Assembly: GCF_002148795.1 (NCBI RefSeq)
Contig: NZ_MPOB01000002.1
Span: 124,001-188,000, forward strand
DNA: 64,000 bases
Direction of reading: 5' to 3'
Source of the DNA: Oceanibaculum nanhaiense
GTDB lineage: Bacteria; Pseudomonadota; Alphaproteobacteria; Oceanibaculales; Oceanibaculaceae
Each line of letters starts with the position of its first letter. The first letter of the stretch is position 1. Positions 42,340-51,318 of this stretch are shown here, in pieces. The position numbers and the translations under genes were made by a program. A model generated the notes under the pieces. The model was not told the DNA's origin, did not search any database, and saw only the letters and a program-made list of their open reading frames with translations.

Positions 42340-42987
42340 CTAAACGGCATCCGTGGCGGGGCGGTTGCGGAGGTGCCGGTAAAATCGCCACAACAGCAGC
42401 GCCGCCGCGCTGCGCTGCGGGCGCCAGTTCTGCGCCAGCAGATCCATGCCGCGCGCGTCCGGCCGCGCCGTCATTCCCTTCAGATGCTGTGCGGCAACCT
42501 GCAATGCAAGGTCGGGCGCCGGCCAGATGTCGCGCCGGCCGAGCACGAACATCAGATAGATTTCCGCCGTCCAGCGGCCGATGCCGGTGATCGCCGTCAG
42601 CCGGGCCATCGCGGCCTCATCGGGCATTCTCTCCAGGGCGTCGAGGTCGAGCCGCCCTTCCGTCACCTCTGCCGCCAGAATCCGGGCATAGCGCAGCTTC
42701 GGCCGGCTGAAGCCGCAGCCGACCAGCACCGTATCCTCGGCCGCCCCCACCGCCTCGGCGGTCACATGGCCCAGCGCGTCGGCCAGCTTGCGGCGGATCG
42801 CCTTGCCCGAGGCGACGGAGACCTGTTGCTCCAGAATGATGCCGAGCAGCGTCTCGAATCCCGGCTCGGCGATGCGGGGATCGGGCGCGCCGATCTCCCG
42901 CAGCGCCGCCGCGATATCGGGGTCGCGGGCGGCCAGCGCGGCCAGGTCTTCGGCCAGTTGCGCCGTCCGCTCCTCCAGAAGGCTCAT
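42340..42987 (-). CDS. AlkA-type DNA-3-methyladenine glycosylase
   Basis: 215 residues of the HhH-GPD class: 'GFETLLGIILEQQVSVASGK', the hairpin 'ITGIGRWTAEIYLMFVLG' and catalytic aspartate in 'IWPAPDLALQ'. It removes alkylated bases in base-excision repair. It lacks the N-terminal AlkA domain, as in short bacterial forms. Its ATG overlaps the stop of the upstream reductase as ATGA. Confidence 0.88.
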   Translation of the reverse strand: MSLLEERTAQLAEDLAALAARDPDIAAALREIGAPDPRIAEPGFETLLGIILEQQVSVASGKAIRRKLADALGHVTAEAVGAAEDTVLVGCGFSRPKLRYARILAAEVTEGRLDLDALERMPDEAAMARLTAITGIGRWTAEIYLMFVLGRRDIWPAPDLALQVAAQHLKGMTARPDARGMDLLAQNWRPQRSAAALLLWRFYRHLRNRPATDAV

Positions 42988-43991
42988 TCGGCGATCTTCA
43001 CCAGCGTCTTGCCGAAATTCTTGCCCTCCAGCATGCCGATGAAGGTGGCCGGCGCATTCTCCAGCCCTTCGGTCACGTCTTCCTTGTATGTCAGCTTGCC
43101 GGCCTTCACGAGCTTGCCGAGCTGGGCGACACCCGCCGGCCAGCGGTCATGCCAGTCGAACACGATCATGCCCTGGATGGTCACCCGGTTGGTCAGCACC
43201 GAGCGCAGGATCGACGGGCCGACATAGCCGTCGGGCATGTTGTAGTGCGAGATCAGGCCGCAGACGATCATCCGGGCGCGCAGGTTGAACAGATTGGCGA
43301 TGGCGTCGGTCACCGGGCCGCCGACATTGTCGAAATAGACGTCGATGCCGTCCGGGCAGACCGCGGCCAGCGCCTTCGACAAATCCTTCTCCGCCTTGTA
43401 GTCGATGACCGCATCGACCCCCAGCGCCTCCTTCACATAGGCGCATTTGTCCGGGCCGCCGGCGATGCCGACGACGCGCGCGCCGGCCATCTTGCCGAGC
43501 TGGCAGACCACGGCGCCGACCGCACCCGACGCGGCGGAAACCACCAGCGTCTCGCCGGGGCGCGGCTTGCCGATCTCGAACAGGCCGAAATAGGCGGTCA
43601 GGCCCGGCATGCCCAGCACGCCCAGCGCGGTGGAGATCGGTGCGACATCCGGATCGACCTTGCGCAGCATGCCGCCCTCGACGAGGCCATATTCCTGCCA
43701 GCCGATGCGGCCCTCGACGATATCGCCCGCTTTGAAGCCGGGATGGCGCGAATCGACGACACGGCCGACCGCGCCGCCGGTCATGACCTCGCCGATCTGC
43801 ACGCTGGGGGCATAGGATTTCGCATCGCTCATGCGGCCGCGCATATAGGGGTCGAGCGAGAGATAGAGGGCTTTCACCAGCACCTGCCCGCGTTCGGGCG
43901 TCGGCACCTGGGTTTCGACCAGCTTGAAATTGTCGGGCGTCGGCGCGCCGACCGGGCGCGAGGCCAGGGTGATCTGTCGGTTCATGGTCAT
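42984..43991 (-). CDS. NADP-dependent oxidoreductase, CurA-type MDR family
   Basis: 335 residues of the zinc-independent medium-chain reductase family: 'LYLSLDPYMRGRMSDAKSYA', 'GMPGLTAYFGLFEIGKPRPG', the nucleotide loop 'VSAASGAVGAVVCQLGKMAG', and 'FDNVGGPVTDAIANL'. Relatives reduce double bonds of enones and of curcumin. GAGAG lies before ATG 43991; a second ATG at 43985 is possible. Co-translated with the glycosylase gene. Confidence 0.88.
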   Translation of the reverse strand: MTMNRQITLASRPVGAPTPDNFKLVETQVPTPERGQVLVKALYLSLDPYMRGRMSDAKSYAPSVQIGEVMTGGAVGRVVDSRHPGFKAGDIVEGRIGWQEYGLVEGGMLRKVDPDVAPISTALGVLGMPGLTAYFGLFEIGKPRPGETLVVSAASGAVGAVVCQLGKMAGARVVGIAGGPDKCAYVKEALGVDAVIDYKAEKDLSKALAAVCPDGIDVYFDNVGGPVTDAIANLFNLRARMIVCGLISHYNMPDGYVGPSILRSVLTNRVTIQGMIVFDWHDRWPAGVAQLGKLVKAGKLTYKEDVTEGLENAPATFIGMLEGKNFGKTLVKIAE

Positions 43992-44345
43992 GATGCGGCT
44001 CTCTTGTTTGGGTTCACTCCCGAAGGGAGCGTGTCATGGCAGGCAGGCTATCGCCGGAAGCGACCGGCGGCAATCGCGCGCAGGTCAATTCTGTCTTTCC
44101 CCGGCTTTGCGATGGCTGGCCTCGTATCGTCGCGGGCTGACATGCTTACTTTTGGTTTCCTCGAACCGTCATTCCCGCACTTGTTGCGGGAATCCACGCC
44201 TCGGCCCGCTTCGGCGTCGCCAGTGTGGGCTGGACCATGGACCCCCGCAATAAATGCGGGGGTGACGGATGGAGTGGGATGTCTTTCCGGTGCGCATGCC
44301 ATCGCGTATAACGCCGGTTAAACATTCAGGATGGGGAGACGCGAT
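43992..44345. repeat. gene-free stretch with family A repeat copy 3
   Basis: No gene is seen. 44166-44268 is a family A repeat: CCGTCATTCCCGCACTTGTTG ... TGCGGGGGTGACGG. Promoters of the divergent reductase and proC genes must lie on its two sides. Confidence 0.8.
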
Positions 44346-45164
44346 ATGGAACGGCCATTGCTGCTAGTGGGCTGCGGGAAGATGGGCGGCGCCATGCTGG
44401 AAGGCTGGCTGGCGCAAGGCACCGCCGATGCCGGGGTGTATGTGGTGGAGCCGTCGGGCAGCCTGCCCTACGGGCTGGATAGCAAGCCCGGCATCACGGT
44501 CGCCGCCGCCGCCGACGATCTCCCATCCGACCTGCATCCGGAAATGATCGTGCTGGCGGTGAAGCCGCAGGTGATGAGCGACGTGATCGGCGCCTATCGC
44601 CGCTTCGTGAAGCCCGGCACCTGCTTCCTGTCGATCGCGGCGGGCAAGACCATCGCCTATTTCGAGCAGCATCTGGGGGACAAGGCCGCCATCGTCCGCA
44701 CCATCCCGAACACGCCGGCCGCCATCGGGCGCGGCATCACCGGCTGCACCGCCAACGGCCATGTCGGTACGGCCGAGCGCGATCTCGCCGACCGCCTGCT
44801 GCGTGCGGTGGGCGAGGTGGTCTGGGTCGCGGACGAGGCGCTGATCGATTCCATCACTGGCCTGTCGGGCAGCGGCCCGGCCTATGTGTTCCACATGGTG
44901 GAGGCGATGGCGGCTGCCGGCGAGAAGGTCGGGCTGCCGGCGGATATCGCCATGCAGCTGGCCCGCGCCACCGTCGCCGGGGCTGGCGAGCTGATGCGCC
45001 AGACCGGCGAGCAGGCGGCCATCCTGCGCCAGAACGTCACCAGCCCGAACGGTACCACCTATGCCGGCCTGCAGGTGCTGATGGACGAGAAGTCCGGCCT
45101 GACGCAGCTGATGGAAAACACCGTGGCGGCTGCCACGCAGCGCTCGCGCGAACTGTCGAACTGA
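44346..45164 (+). CDS. proC: pyrroline-5-carboxylate reductase
   Basis: 272 residues. The Rossmann start 'LLVGCGKMGGAMLEGWLAQG', 'VLAVKPQVMSDVIG', 'RTIPNTPAAIGRGITG' and the signature 'ITGLSGSGPAYVFHMVEAMA' are all present. It completes proline synthesis with NAD(P)H. GGGGAG stands 7 nt before the ATG. Confidence 0.94.
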   Translation: MERPLLLVGCGKMGGAMLEGWLAQGTADAGVYVVEPSGSLPYGLDSKPGITVAAAADDLPSDLHPEMIVLAVKPQVMSDVIGAYRRFVKPGTCFLSIAAGKTIAYFEQHLGDKAAIVRTIPNTPAAIGRGITGCTANGHVGTAERDLADRLLRAVGEVVWVADEALIDSITGLSGSGPAYVFHMVEAMAAAGEKVGLPADIAMQLARATVAGAGELMRQTGEQAAILRQNVTSPNGTTYAGLQVLMDEKSGLTQLMENTVAAATQRSRELSN

Positions 45165-45177
45165 GCGTCCATTTCTC

Positions 45178-45211
45178 CTGGACCCCCGGGTCAAGCCCGG
45201 GGGTGACACGG
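45178..45211. repeat. half family A repeat / bidirectional terminator
   Basis: GACCCCCGGGTCAAGCCCGGGGGTG forms one strong hairpin between the convergent proC and argE genes. It corresponds to one half of the family A unit and could stop transcription from both sides. Confidence 0.65.
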
Positions 45212-45225
45212 TTATTAAAGACCGC

Positions 45226-46398
45226 TTACGCCCTTACCCGGTCCAGCAGGCGGCGCATGAAGGCCTCGCCCTTGGCAACCTGGCTGAGGGCGATGAACTC
45301 GTTCGGCTTGTGCGCCTGGGCAATGTCGCCGGGGCCGCAGACGATGGTCGGGATGCCAACCTGCTGGAACAGGCCGGCCTCGGTGCCGAAGGCGACCTTG
45401 CCGGTGGAATTGGCGCCGCTGAGCGCCATCACCAGCTGGGTCAGCGGGTCGTCATCCTTCATGTCGAGGCCGGGAATCTGCGAGATTTGCTCGAAGCGCA
45501 CGCCGGTCGCCGGATCGATGGCGTGCATCTCCGGCAGCAGCTTGGTCTCCACGAACGCGCGCACCTCGCCCAGCAGCTCCTCGGGGTCATCCTCCGGCAG
45601 GTGGCGGAACTCGAAATCGAAATAGCAGTCCTTCGGCACGATGTTCAGCGCCGTGCCGCCATGCATCAGGCCGGTATGGACGGTGGTGTGCGGCGGATCG
45701 AAACCGGGGTCGAACGGTCCTTCCGTCCGCTTGCGCTTCGCCATGCCGCGCAGATGCGTGACGATCTCGGCAGCGAACTCCACCGCGTTCACGCCGGTTG
45801 GCGCCAGCGAGGAATGGCATTCCAGCCCATGCACATGGCAGCGCGTGCTCTTCTTACCCTTGTGTGCAACGACGGGCTTCATCGAGGTTGGCTCGCCGAC
45901 GATGCAGGCCGCCGGCTTCACCGGCTGCTTCTCCAGTATGTCGAGCAGGCGGCGCACGCCGATGCAGCCGACCTCCTCGTCATAGGAGAAGGCGAAATGG
46001 ATCGGCGTCTTCAAGGGCTTGGCCAGGAATTCCGGCACGAAGGCGAGCGCGATGGCGATGAAGCTCTTCATGTCGCTGGTGCCGCGCCCGTAGAGCAGCC
46101 CGTCCTTCTCCACCACCTCGAACGGGTCGGTATGCCAGTCCTGCCCGTCGATGGGCACCACGTCGGTATGGCCGGACAGGCAGATGCCGCCTTTGTCCTT
46201 CGGGCCGATGGTGGCGTAGAGATTGGCCTTCTTGCCGGTCTCGTCATGGACCAGCGTGGAGTCGATTCCGAAGCCGGTCAGATAGTCCTGCACATAGGCG
46301 ATGAGGTCGAGGTTGCTGTCGCGGCTGACGGTGGGTATGCCGATCAGCGTACGGATCATCTCCAGGCTGATCGGCTGGATACGGTCGGCTTCGGCCAT
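45226..46398 (-). CDS. argE: acetylornithine deacetylase
   Basis: 390 residues of peptidase family M20. Metal and catalytic residues lie in 'LSGHTDVVPIDGQDW', 'YGRGTSDMKSFIA' and 'FSYDEEVGCIGVRRLL', and the dimerisation domain has 'HSSLAPTGVNAVEFAAEI'. It frees ornithine from N-acetylornithine; relatives also accept other N-acetyl amino acids. Since the dgcN-dgcA pathway in this window is expected to end in N-acetyl-L-glutamate, a deacetylase such as this could in principle finish it, which is inference. Confidence 0.92.
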   Translation of the reverse strand: MAEADRIQPISLEMIRTLIGIPTVSRDSNLDLIAYVQDYLTGFGIDSTLVHDETGKKANLYATIGPKDKGGICLSGHTDVVPIDGQDWHTDPFEVVEKDGLLYGRGTSDMKSFIAIALAFVPEFLAKPLKTPIHFAFSYDEEVGCIGVRRLLDILEKQPVKPAACIVGEPTSMKPVVAHKGKKSTRCHVHGLECHSSLAPTGVNAVEFAAEIVTHLRGMAKRKRTEGPFDPGFDPPHTTVHTGLMHGGTALNIVPKDCYFDFEFRHLPEDDPEELLGEVRAFVETKLLPEMHAIDPATGVRFEQISQIPGLDMKDDDPLTQLVMALSGANSTGKVAFGTEAGLFQQVGIPTIVCGPGDIAQAHKPNEFIALSQVAKGEAFMRRLLDRVRA

Positions 46399-46504
46399 GA
46401 TGTCTCTCTGGTTTTATCGTATTGCGATAGGTGGTTGGCGAAATTCGATGGGATCGTGCGCCCGCCCTATCGGCTTGTCAACCGGGGGGCGGGAGGCAGG
46501 AAAG

Positions 46505-47734
46505 TCAGATGGCGTTGTAGAAGGCGCCGGGCCGGTTCACGAGGCTGCGATAGCGCCAGGTATTGACACCGGCCGCATTCAGGACATCCAGCGCCCAGGA
46601 GGCACAATTCGAGAAGGCATTGTAGGAGGGGCCGCCGCCCAAACCATAATCCTCATCCATCTCAAGGGCGCTATCCAGATTAAGCCGCCGGTCATGGTTC
46701 ATCTTGTTCATGGCGCGGATAGCGCCTTCTTCCGTGATGTTCCATGTCTGCCGCTTCAGGCTGCCGTCCTTGAGGCTTTCATATTCGAGATAGATGCGGC
46801 CCGGCTGCCCAACCAGCGTGTCGATGAAATAGTTCATCATCCCACGCAGATCGTCCGTCGGCAGATCGCGCGGCGACAGGCCCATCGCCATGGTGACATA
46901 GCCATCCATCTGCAGAGTGATGAAAGCGTGCCCGACATCGAAGCGGCCATGCTTGTAGGCATTCAGCGTGATGCTGTATTGCGGCTGGATCTGTAGCATG
47001 TTGTTTGGCCGCCGCTGGCCCCGCCGGGCGACCCGTACATTGTGTCGCGCCCCCGGCGTGTCGCCGCTGATGTAATTGCCGAAAAGCGCTGACCCTATAC
47101 CGATGGCGCCGATGCCGAGCAGGCCGAAGCCGGTCCCCGTCGCGATTGCCGTGCCGAGGACACCGGCGGCGATACCCCACCCCCAACTCGGCTGGGCAAC
47201 GCCGCCCGCCGCACCCGGCCGCATCGGCACCGGCCCGGCCTTCATCTGGACTGGTGCGGCGGCACCCGCCGTCATGGCCGCCATCGCCGCCTTGATGCCG
47301 ATGGCGTCGGCCTGCGCCTCCAACGCGCGGTCGCTGACCACGGCGATGCCGCTGCCGAACGGGTTGGGCACCCGGCCCTGGCGCTGCTGCACCACATGGG
47401 CGAGTTCGTGGCCCAGCAGCTGCAGCCCCTGCCGGCTGCCGGGATCGTAGCGGCCCGGCGCGAAATGGATGGTGGAGCCCATGGTGAAGGCGACCGCGCC
47501 CAGTGCGGAGGCCTCCGGCCCGACGCGCACGCGCACATCGCCCAGCGGCGCGCCGACCACGCCTTCCATATGGCGCTGGATCGCCGGCGGCAGCGGCTGG
47601 CCGCCCCCCGGAGCGCCAAGCCGCGCTGCCATCGTTGCCGGCACCTGAAACGCCTCGCCGCCGCCATGGCGCTGGATCACGGCGCCTGCCATTATCCCTT
47701 TGGGGAACCGGCCCTGGATCACCGAAGGACGCAT
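46505..47734 (-). CDS. DUF4157 (eCIS-core) protein with glycine zipper and permuted NlpC/P60-like domain
   Basis: 409 residues with no signal peptide. Residues 45-150 form a DUF4157 domain with the zinc motif [13 protein letters not shown] (His109, Glu110, His113) and Glu139 or Asp143 in LEAQADAIG as third ligand. Residues 186-222 are a very Gly/Ala-rich hydrophobic segment of glycine-zipper type. The C-terminal ~150 residues have '[14 protein letters not shown]' (His269) and '[16 protein letters not shown]' (Cys377), the His-then-Cys order of circularly permuted NlpC/P60 and LRAT-like enzymes. DUF4157 proteins are often cargo or toxins of extracellular contractile injection systems, but no such genes are nearby. 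ATG 47734 has AGAGAG upstream. Confidence 0.75.
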   Translation of the reverse strand: MRPSVIQGRFPKGIMAGAVIQRHGGGEAFQVPATMAARLGAPGGGQPLPPAIQRHMEGVVGAPLGDVRVRVGPEASALGAVAFTMGSTIHFAPGRYDPGSRQGLQLLGHELAHVVQQRQGRVPNPFGSGIAVVSDRALEAQADAIGIKAAMAAMTAGAAAPVQMKAGPVPMRPGAAGGVAQPSWGWGIAAGVLGTAIATGTGFGLLGIGAIGIGSALFGNYISGDTPGARHNVRVARRGQRRPNNMLQIQPQYSITLNAYKHGRFDVGHAFITLQMDGYVTMAMGLSPRDLPTDDLRGMMNYFIDTLVGQPGRIYLEYESLKDGSLKRQTWNITEEGAIRAMNKMNHDRRLNLDSALEMDEDYGLGGGPSYNAFSNCASWALDVLNAAGVNTWRYRSLVNRPGAFYNAI

Positions 47735-47912
47735 GGTCACTCTCTCTTTGAGTGCATATAAATTTACTTATACAACCAAATTCGGAATTTCCCGAAGCGG
47801 TTTCTTGCCCGTTGACCGGCCCGGCCTGCATTTCCTTGCGTTACAGGGGCGGGGTTTTTGCAGTATTGTTGCGCCATCGCCGCACTGTGGTACCGCATCC
47901 GGGGGAACGGCC

Positions 47913-48167
47913 ATGATTCGCTGCCTGACGATCCTTGCCAGCCTGGCGCTGTTGGGCGGCTGCGCGCTGACCGACGAGATCGCCGCCAGCCTTTCCCCGA
48001 AGAAGGAGACAGTGGCGGCCCCTGAGACTCCGGTTTACTGCTATCAGACGCTGGGACAGGTCGAGTGCTATCCGGCACCGCTGCCGCCGAGCCAAGCCGG
48101 CCGGCTGGTCGGCTATTATGGCAGCGCGCCACGCGCCCTGACCGGCAGCGGACCGGCAAGACCCTAG
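47913..48167 (+). CDS. small lipoprotein
   Basis: 84 residues. The signal 'CLTILASLALLGGCALTDE' has a lipobox LGGC at Cys17. The mature part is short, Pro-rich, with 'YCYQTLGQVECYPAPLPP' holding two cysteines 9 apart. Similar short tyrosine-cysteine lipoproteins occur in alphaproteobacteria without known function. GGGGGAACGG precedes the ATG. It is divergent from the DUF4157 gene across 178 nt of AT-rich promoter DNA and precedes the Sel1 gene. Confidence 0.75.
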   Translation: MIRCLTILASLALLGGCALTDEIAASLSPKKETVAAPETPVYCYQTLGQVECYPAPLPPSQAGRLVGYYGSAPRALTGSGPARP

Positions 48168-48244
48168 TCACCCTCCCGCCTTTCTTCATGGCCTGCTTTC
48201 CTGGAATGCCGCCTTTGACCCTGCCGCCCGCTCGTTTCGCACGC

Positions 48245-48272
48245 CGTCCCATGGCCCGTCCCATGGCCCGTC
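48245..48272. repeat. tandem 12-mer carrying duplicated start codons
   Basis: CGTCCCATGGCC at 48245-48256 and 48257-48268, then CGTC. It duplicates the candidate ATG of the Sel1 gene (48251 and 48263). Confidence 0.9.
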
Positions 48273-48946
48273 TTGTGGCGCTGGCCTTCGCCGCCGGTCT
48301 GCTCTGGCTTCCGCCGGTACAGGCGGCCCCACAGGCTACCGAGCCGCCCGCCGGCTATGCCTCGGCAATGCGCTGGTACGAGGAGCAGGCGAGGGCCGGC
48401 AATGCCAAGGCGCAGTTCCTGCTAGGCCTGTCGCATGAGCAGGGGCTGCGCGGTGCCGAGCCCGACGCGACCGAGGCGGCACGCTGGTACCGCAAGGCGG
48501 CGGAACAGGGACTGCCGGAGGCGCAGGCGAAGCTGGCGCTGGCGCTGCAGTTCGGGCGCGGAATCCCGGTCGATGTGGCCGAGGCGCGGCGCTGGTACGG
48601 CAAGGCCGCTGAGCAGGGGCTGGCCGAGGCGCAGTACAATCTCGCCTATCTGCTGGAGTCCGGGCTGGGCGGTCCGCGCGACACCTCACGCTCAATCTAC
48701 TGGTATGAGAAGGCGGCAGAAGGCGGCGTGTCCCGGGCGCTGACGGCGCTGGGCAGCCTCTATACGCGTGGTGAGGGTGGGAAACAGAATTTGCGCGAGG
48801 CCTATAAATGGCTGACGCTGGCGGCCGAATCCGGGCAGCCGGGTGCTGCCGACCTGCTGCGCCGCCTGGCTGCGGAGATGAGCGAGGATGAGCGTCAGGA
48901 GGCCGAATCGGATGCCCGGCGCTGGCTGGCGGCGCAGGGGCGCTAG
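48251..48946 (+). CDS. Sel1-repeat secreted protein
   Basis: 231 residues. A signal peptide ('LVALAFAAGLLWLPPVQA') is followed by four to five Sel1-like repeats of 36 residues, each with the A-x-x-x-Y-x-x-A-x-x-G pattern, for example 'AARWYRKAAEQGLPEAQAKL' and 'EARRWYGKAAEQGLAEAQYN'. They form a superhelical scaffold for protein contacts, here in the periplasm. Several ATGs exist (48188, 48206, 48251, 48263); 48251 gives the best signal peptide. The stop codon is duplicated in a tandem 11-mer at 48941-48959. Confidence 0.82.
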   Translation: MARPMARLVALAFAAGLLWLPPVQAAPQATEPPAGYASAMRWYEEQARAGNAKAQFLLGLSHEQGLRGAEPDATEAARWYRKAAEQGLPEAQAKLALALQFGRGIPVDVAEARRWYGKAAEQGLAEAQYNLAYLLESGLGGPRDTSRSIYWYEKAAEGGVSRALTALGSLYTRGEGGKQNLREAYKWLTLAAESGQPGAADLLRRLAAEMSEDERQEAESDARRWLAAQGR

Positions 48947-49025
48947 GGCGGCGCTAGGGGCGCGCTGAGGGGCCGCCCTTGACAGCGGCGCCATATGGAC
49001 CATTGCTTATTTGTGATTTGTAACG

Positions 49026-49232
49026 CTAATGCAGCAAATGAGGCGGTTCGTCCGTTTCTTCGACGACGAGAATGGCGCGAAGGATTTCGATCCAGAACAG
49101 ATACAGGTCGCTATTTCGATGGCGCAGCATGACAAGCGCCTGATCGGCGGCGAAAAGGGCGGCATGGCCAGGCATGGCCGCACTGAGTTTCTCGGCGCAT
49201 TGCAGCAATTGTTCGCTGGGATGGGTCAGCAT
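49026..49232 (-). CDS. small hypothetical protein
   Basis: 68 residues, cytoplasmic, helical: 'SEQLLQCAEKLSAAMPGHAA' and 'DLYLFWIEILRAILVVEETD'. It reads like a real small alphaproteobacterial protein but no function is known. A competing 74-residue frame covers the same DNA on the plus strand (49029-49253), so the assignment is uncertain. Confidence 0.4.
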   Translation of the reverse strand: MLTHPSEQLLQCAEKLSAAMPGHAALFAADQALVMLRHRNSDLYLFWIEILRAILVVEETDEPPHLLH

Positions 49233-49313
49233 CGGGCGGGCGTCGGGTTCTGACGGCAACCGGCGGATGCAACCGAAATGAAGGGCAGATGCACTTCTGG
49301 ACAACCTCGTGTA

Positions 49314-49326
49314 GTATGGATCATAC
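49314..49326. promoter_or_regulatory. palindrome upstream of the HTH regulator
   Basis: GTATG-GAT-CATAC, a perfect 13-bp inverted repeat 12 nt before the regulator start. A likely autoregulatory operator. Confidence 0.45.
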
Positions 49327-49338
49327 AAGTTTAATCCG

Positions 49339-49794
49339 ATGAAAATGGACCGAACCGCAAAGCCATCGCCGATGCCCCGTAAACCCCGCCGCACCGCTCA
49401 GGACCTTCTGATTGGCCGGCGCCTGCGCGACCGACGGAAATTTCTGAAGCAGAGTCTTCAGGAATTGTCGGCCCAGGTCGGCGTTTCCTACCAGCAGGTG
49501 CAGAAGTACGAGAGCGGGCAGGACCGCATTCCGGCGAGCATCCTGTTCAGCATTTCCAAGGCGCTGAACATTTCGCCGAATTATTTCTTCACCCGCACGC
49601 TCGAGGATGAGGTCCGCGAGGCCTATCCCGACATCACCAAGGAGGCGCTGTCCGAGGCGATGGCCTTCCTCTACTGGTTCCAGCGGATCGAGGACAAGCC
49701 GCTGCGCGACCAGTTGCGGGCGATGCTGGCGCATCTCGGCGGCCCGTCTGGTGCCACCGGAAGCGGCCAGGGAAGCAACAAGACCACGAAATAG
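49339..49794 (+). CDS. Cro/CI-family helix-turn-helix regulator
   Basis: 151 residues. The DNA-binding domain is 'LRDRRKFLKQSLQELSAQVG' plus 'VSYQQVQKYESGQDRIPASI', followed by 'FSISKALNISPNYFF' and a C-terminal region typical of small alphaproteobacterial regulators. No effector domain is seen. It converges on the P450 gene across 60 nt and may regulate itself at the 49314 palindrome. Confidence 0.85.
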   Translation: MKMDRTAKPSPMPRKPRRTAQDLLIGRRLRDRRKFLKQSLQELSAQVGVSYQQVQKYESGQDRIPASILFSISKALNISPNYFFTRTLEDEVREAYPDITKEALSEAMAFLYWFQRIEDKPLRDQLRAMLAHLGGPSGATGSGQGSNKTTK

Positions 49795-49854
49795 GGCGCC
49801 GTCCCAGCCTCCCCTCTCCATCCGGACCACCTGCGGTACCCGGTTTCGCGACCG

Positions 49855-51318
49855 CTAGACCCGGGACCGGGCGGTGAAGTGAATGCCCTGCTTGGGCCTG
49901 AGCGAGATCATCGGCTCCGACTCCACCTCCTTGCTGGTCAGCAGCCTGAGGTCGAAGCGCTGCAGCATCTGCGCCACCATGATCTGCGCCTCGAACATCG
50001 CGAAATGATTGGCGATGCACTGGCGCGGCCCGGTGCCGAACGGGAAATAGGCATGCTTCGGCCGGTCGGCGCTGGCCTCCGGCGTGAAGCGGTAGGGATC
50101 GAACTTCTCCGGCTCCGGCCAGTAGTCCGGGTTGCGGTGCATCACATAGGGGCACAGCATGATCGTCGCCCCCTTGGGAATGCGGTAGCCGCGCACCTCG
50201 TCATCGGCCAGCGCCGCGCGGCTCATCGTCCAGAACGGCGGGTAGAGGCGCATCGTCTCCTGCGCCACCATCTTCACGAATTTCAGTTCCGACAGATCCT
50301 CGTAGGTCGGCTGCCGCCCGCCCAGCACCCGGTCAACCTCCGCCTGTGCGGCCGCCATATGGTCGGGATGGCGGCACAGCAGATAGAGGCACCAGGCGAT
50401 GGAGACCGCCGTGGTCTCGTGCCCGGCCAGCACCATGGTCAGGAAATCGTCGCGCAGCCGGGACAGCGACAGCGGCTCGCCGGTTACCGGGCAGGCCGAT
50501 TCCAGCAGCATCTGCAGCATGTCGGGGCCGGCCGGATCGTGCGACGAGCGCCCTTCCATCCGGTCCTTGATGACCTTGTAGAGCAGCGCGTCGAAATCGG
50601 CGATCGCCTGCAGCCTTTCGCTGCGCGCCCGGTTCGGCAGGTCGTGCAGCAGCTCGAACAGCGACCAGACGCGCTTCTCGCTCTGCACCATGATGGTGGT
50701 GATGATCTCGGTGAAGCGGTCCTTGTCCTCGGCCAGGTCGCAATTCATCAGCGTGCGGGTCGCCACGTTCAGTGCCGCGGCCATCACCTTGGGCACGATG
50801 TTGATCGGCTGGCCGTCCCGCGTCTCCGCCTCCACCACATCGCCTAGCGCAGTGCCACATTCCGCCATCACATCGCAGTAATGGTCGAAGCGGTGGCGCC
50901 GGAAGGAGGGCTGCGCCAGCGTGCGTTTGGAGCGCCACAATTCGTTCTCGGTCACCAGCATGCCGTCGCCGAACATCGCCTTCAGCCGATAGTAGAAGTC
51001 GCTCTTGCGGTAATTGCCGGCATTGGTCTGCATCACATGCTGGATGTAGTCCGGATGGTTCACCAGATAGAGCGGCTTGCCGGCGATGTCGAAGCCGACG
51101 ATCTCGCCATATTCCCGCGCCATGCGCACGAAGAAGCTGGGCGGGTGCGGCTTGGAGGCGAACAGCACGCCGACGAAGGGCAGCAGCTTCGCCTTCGGCA
51201 CGCGCCGGGCGGCCTTGAATTCATCCCGGCTGGTGAGGATACGCCTGGCTGCCTTACGCGGGCGCGCCGCTACCTCCGCGCTGACGGGGGCCGGCGCGAA
51301 CTGGATATCAGTCGCCAT
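49855..51318 (-). CDS. cytochrome P450
   Basis: 487 residues without a membrane anchor. The I-helix oxygen motif is AGHETT, the K-helix ETMRLYPPFW, and the haem loop FGTGPRQCIANHF with ligand Cys at about 434. 'RLKAMFGDGMLVTENELWRS' and 'KRTLAQPSFRRHRF' place it near the CYP4/CYP110-like fatty-acid or terpenoid hydroxylase group. No redox partner is encoded nearby. Its start overlaps the 70-residue gene by 11 nt, which in turn follows luxI, so the enzyme is probably under quorum control. Confidence 0.92.
   Translation of the reverse strand: MATDIQFAPAPVSAEVAARPRKAARRILTSRDEFKAARRVPKAKLLPFVGVLFASKPHPPSFFVRMAREYGEIVGFDIAGKPLYLVNHPDYIQHVMQTNAGNYRKSDFYYRLKAMFGDGMLVTENELWRSKRTLAQPSFRRHRFDHYCDVMAECGTALGDVVEAETRDGQPINIVPKVMAAALNVATRTLMNCDLAEDKDRFTEIITTIMVQSEKRVWSLFELLHDLPNRARSERLQAIADFDALLYKVIKDRMEGRSSHDPAGPDMLQMLLESACPVTGEPLSLSRLRDDFLTMVLAGHETTAVSIAWCLYLLCRHPDHMAAAQAEVDRVLGGRQPTYEDLSELKFVKMVAQETMRLYPPFWTMSRAALADDEVRGYRIPKGATIMLCPYVMHRNPDYWPEPEKFDPYRFTPEASADRPKHAYFPFGTGPRQCIANHFAMFEAQIMVAQMLQRFDLRLLTSKEVESEPMISLRPKQGIHFTARSRV

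Noticed and set aside
39755-42343. 862-codon open frame antisense to the PAS-GGDEF-EAL gene
   Set aside because: Long antisense frames are expected in GC-rich coding DNA; its product has no recognisable domain, while the opposite strand has complete catalytic motifs.
46505-47734. Part of an eCIS gene cluster
   Set aside because: No sheath, tube, baseplate spike or AAA+ gene occurs on either side; only the DUF4157 protein itself is present.
49029-49253. Plus-strand 74-residue frame MQQMRRFVRFF...
   Set aside because: Overlaps the 68-residue minus-strand frame, which has a more protein-like helical pattern; neither is certain.
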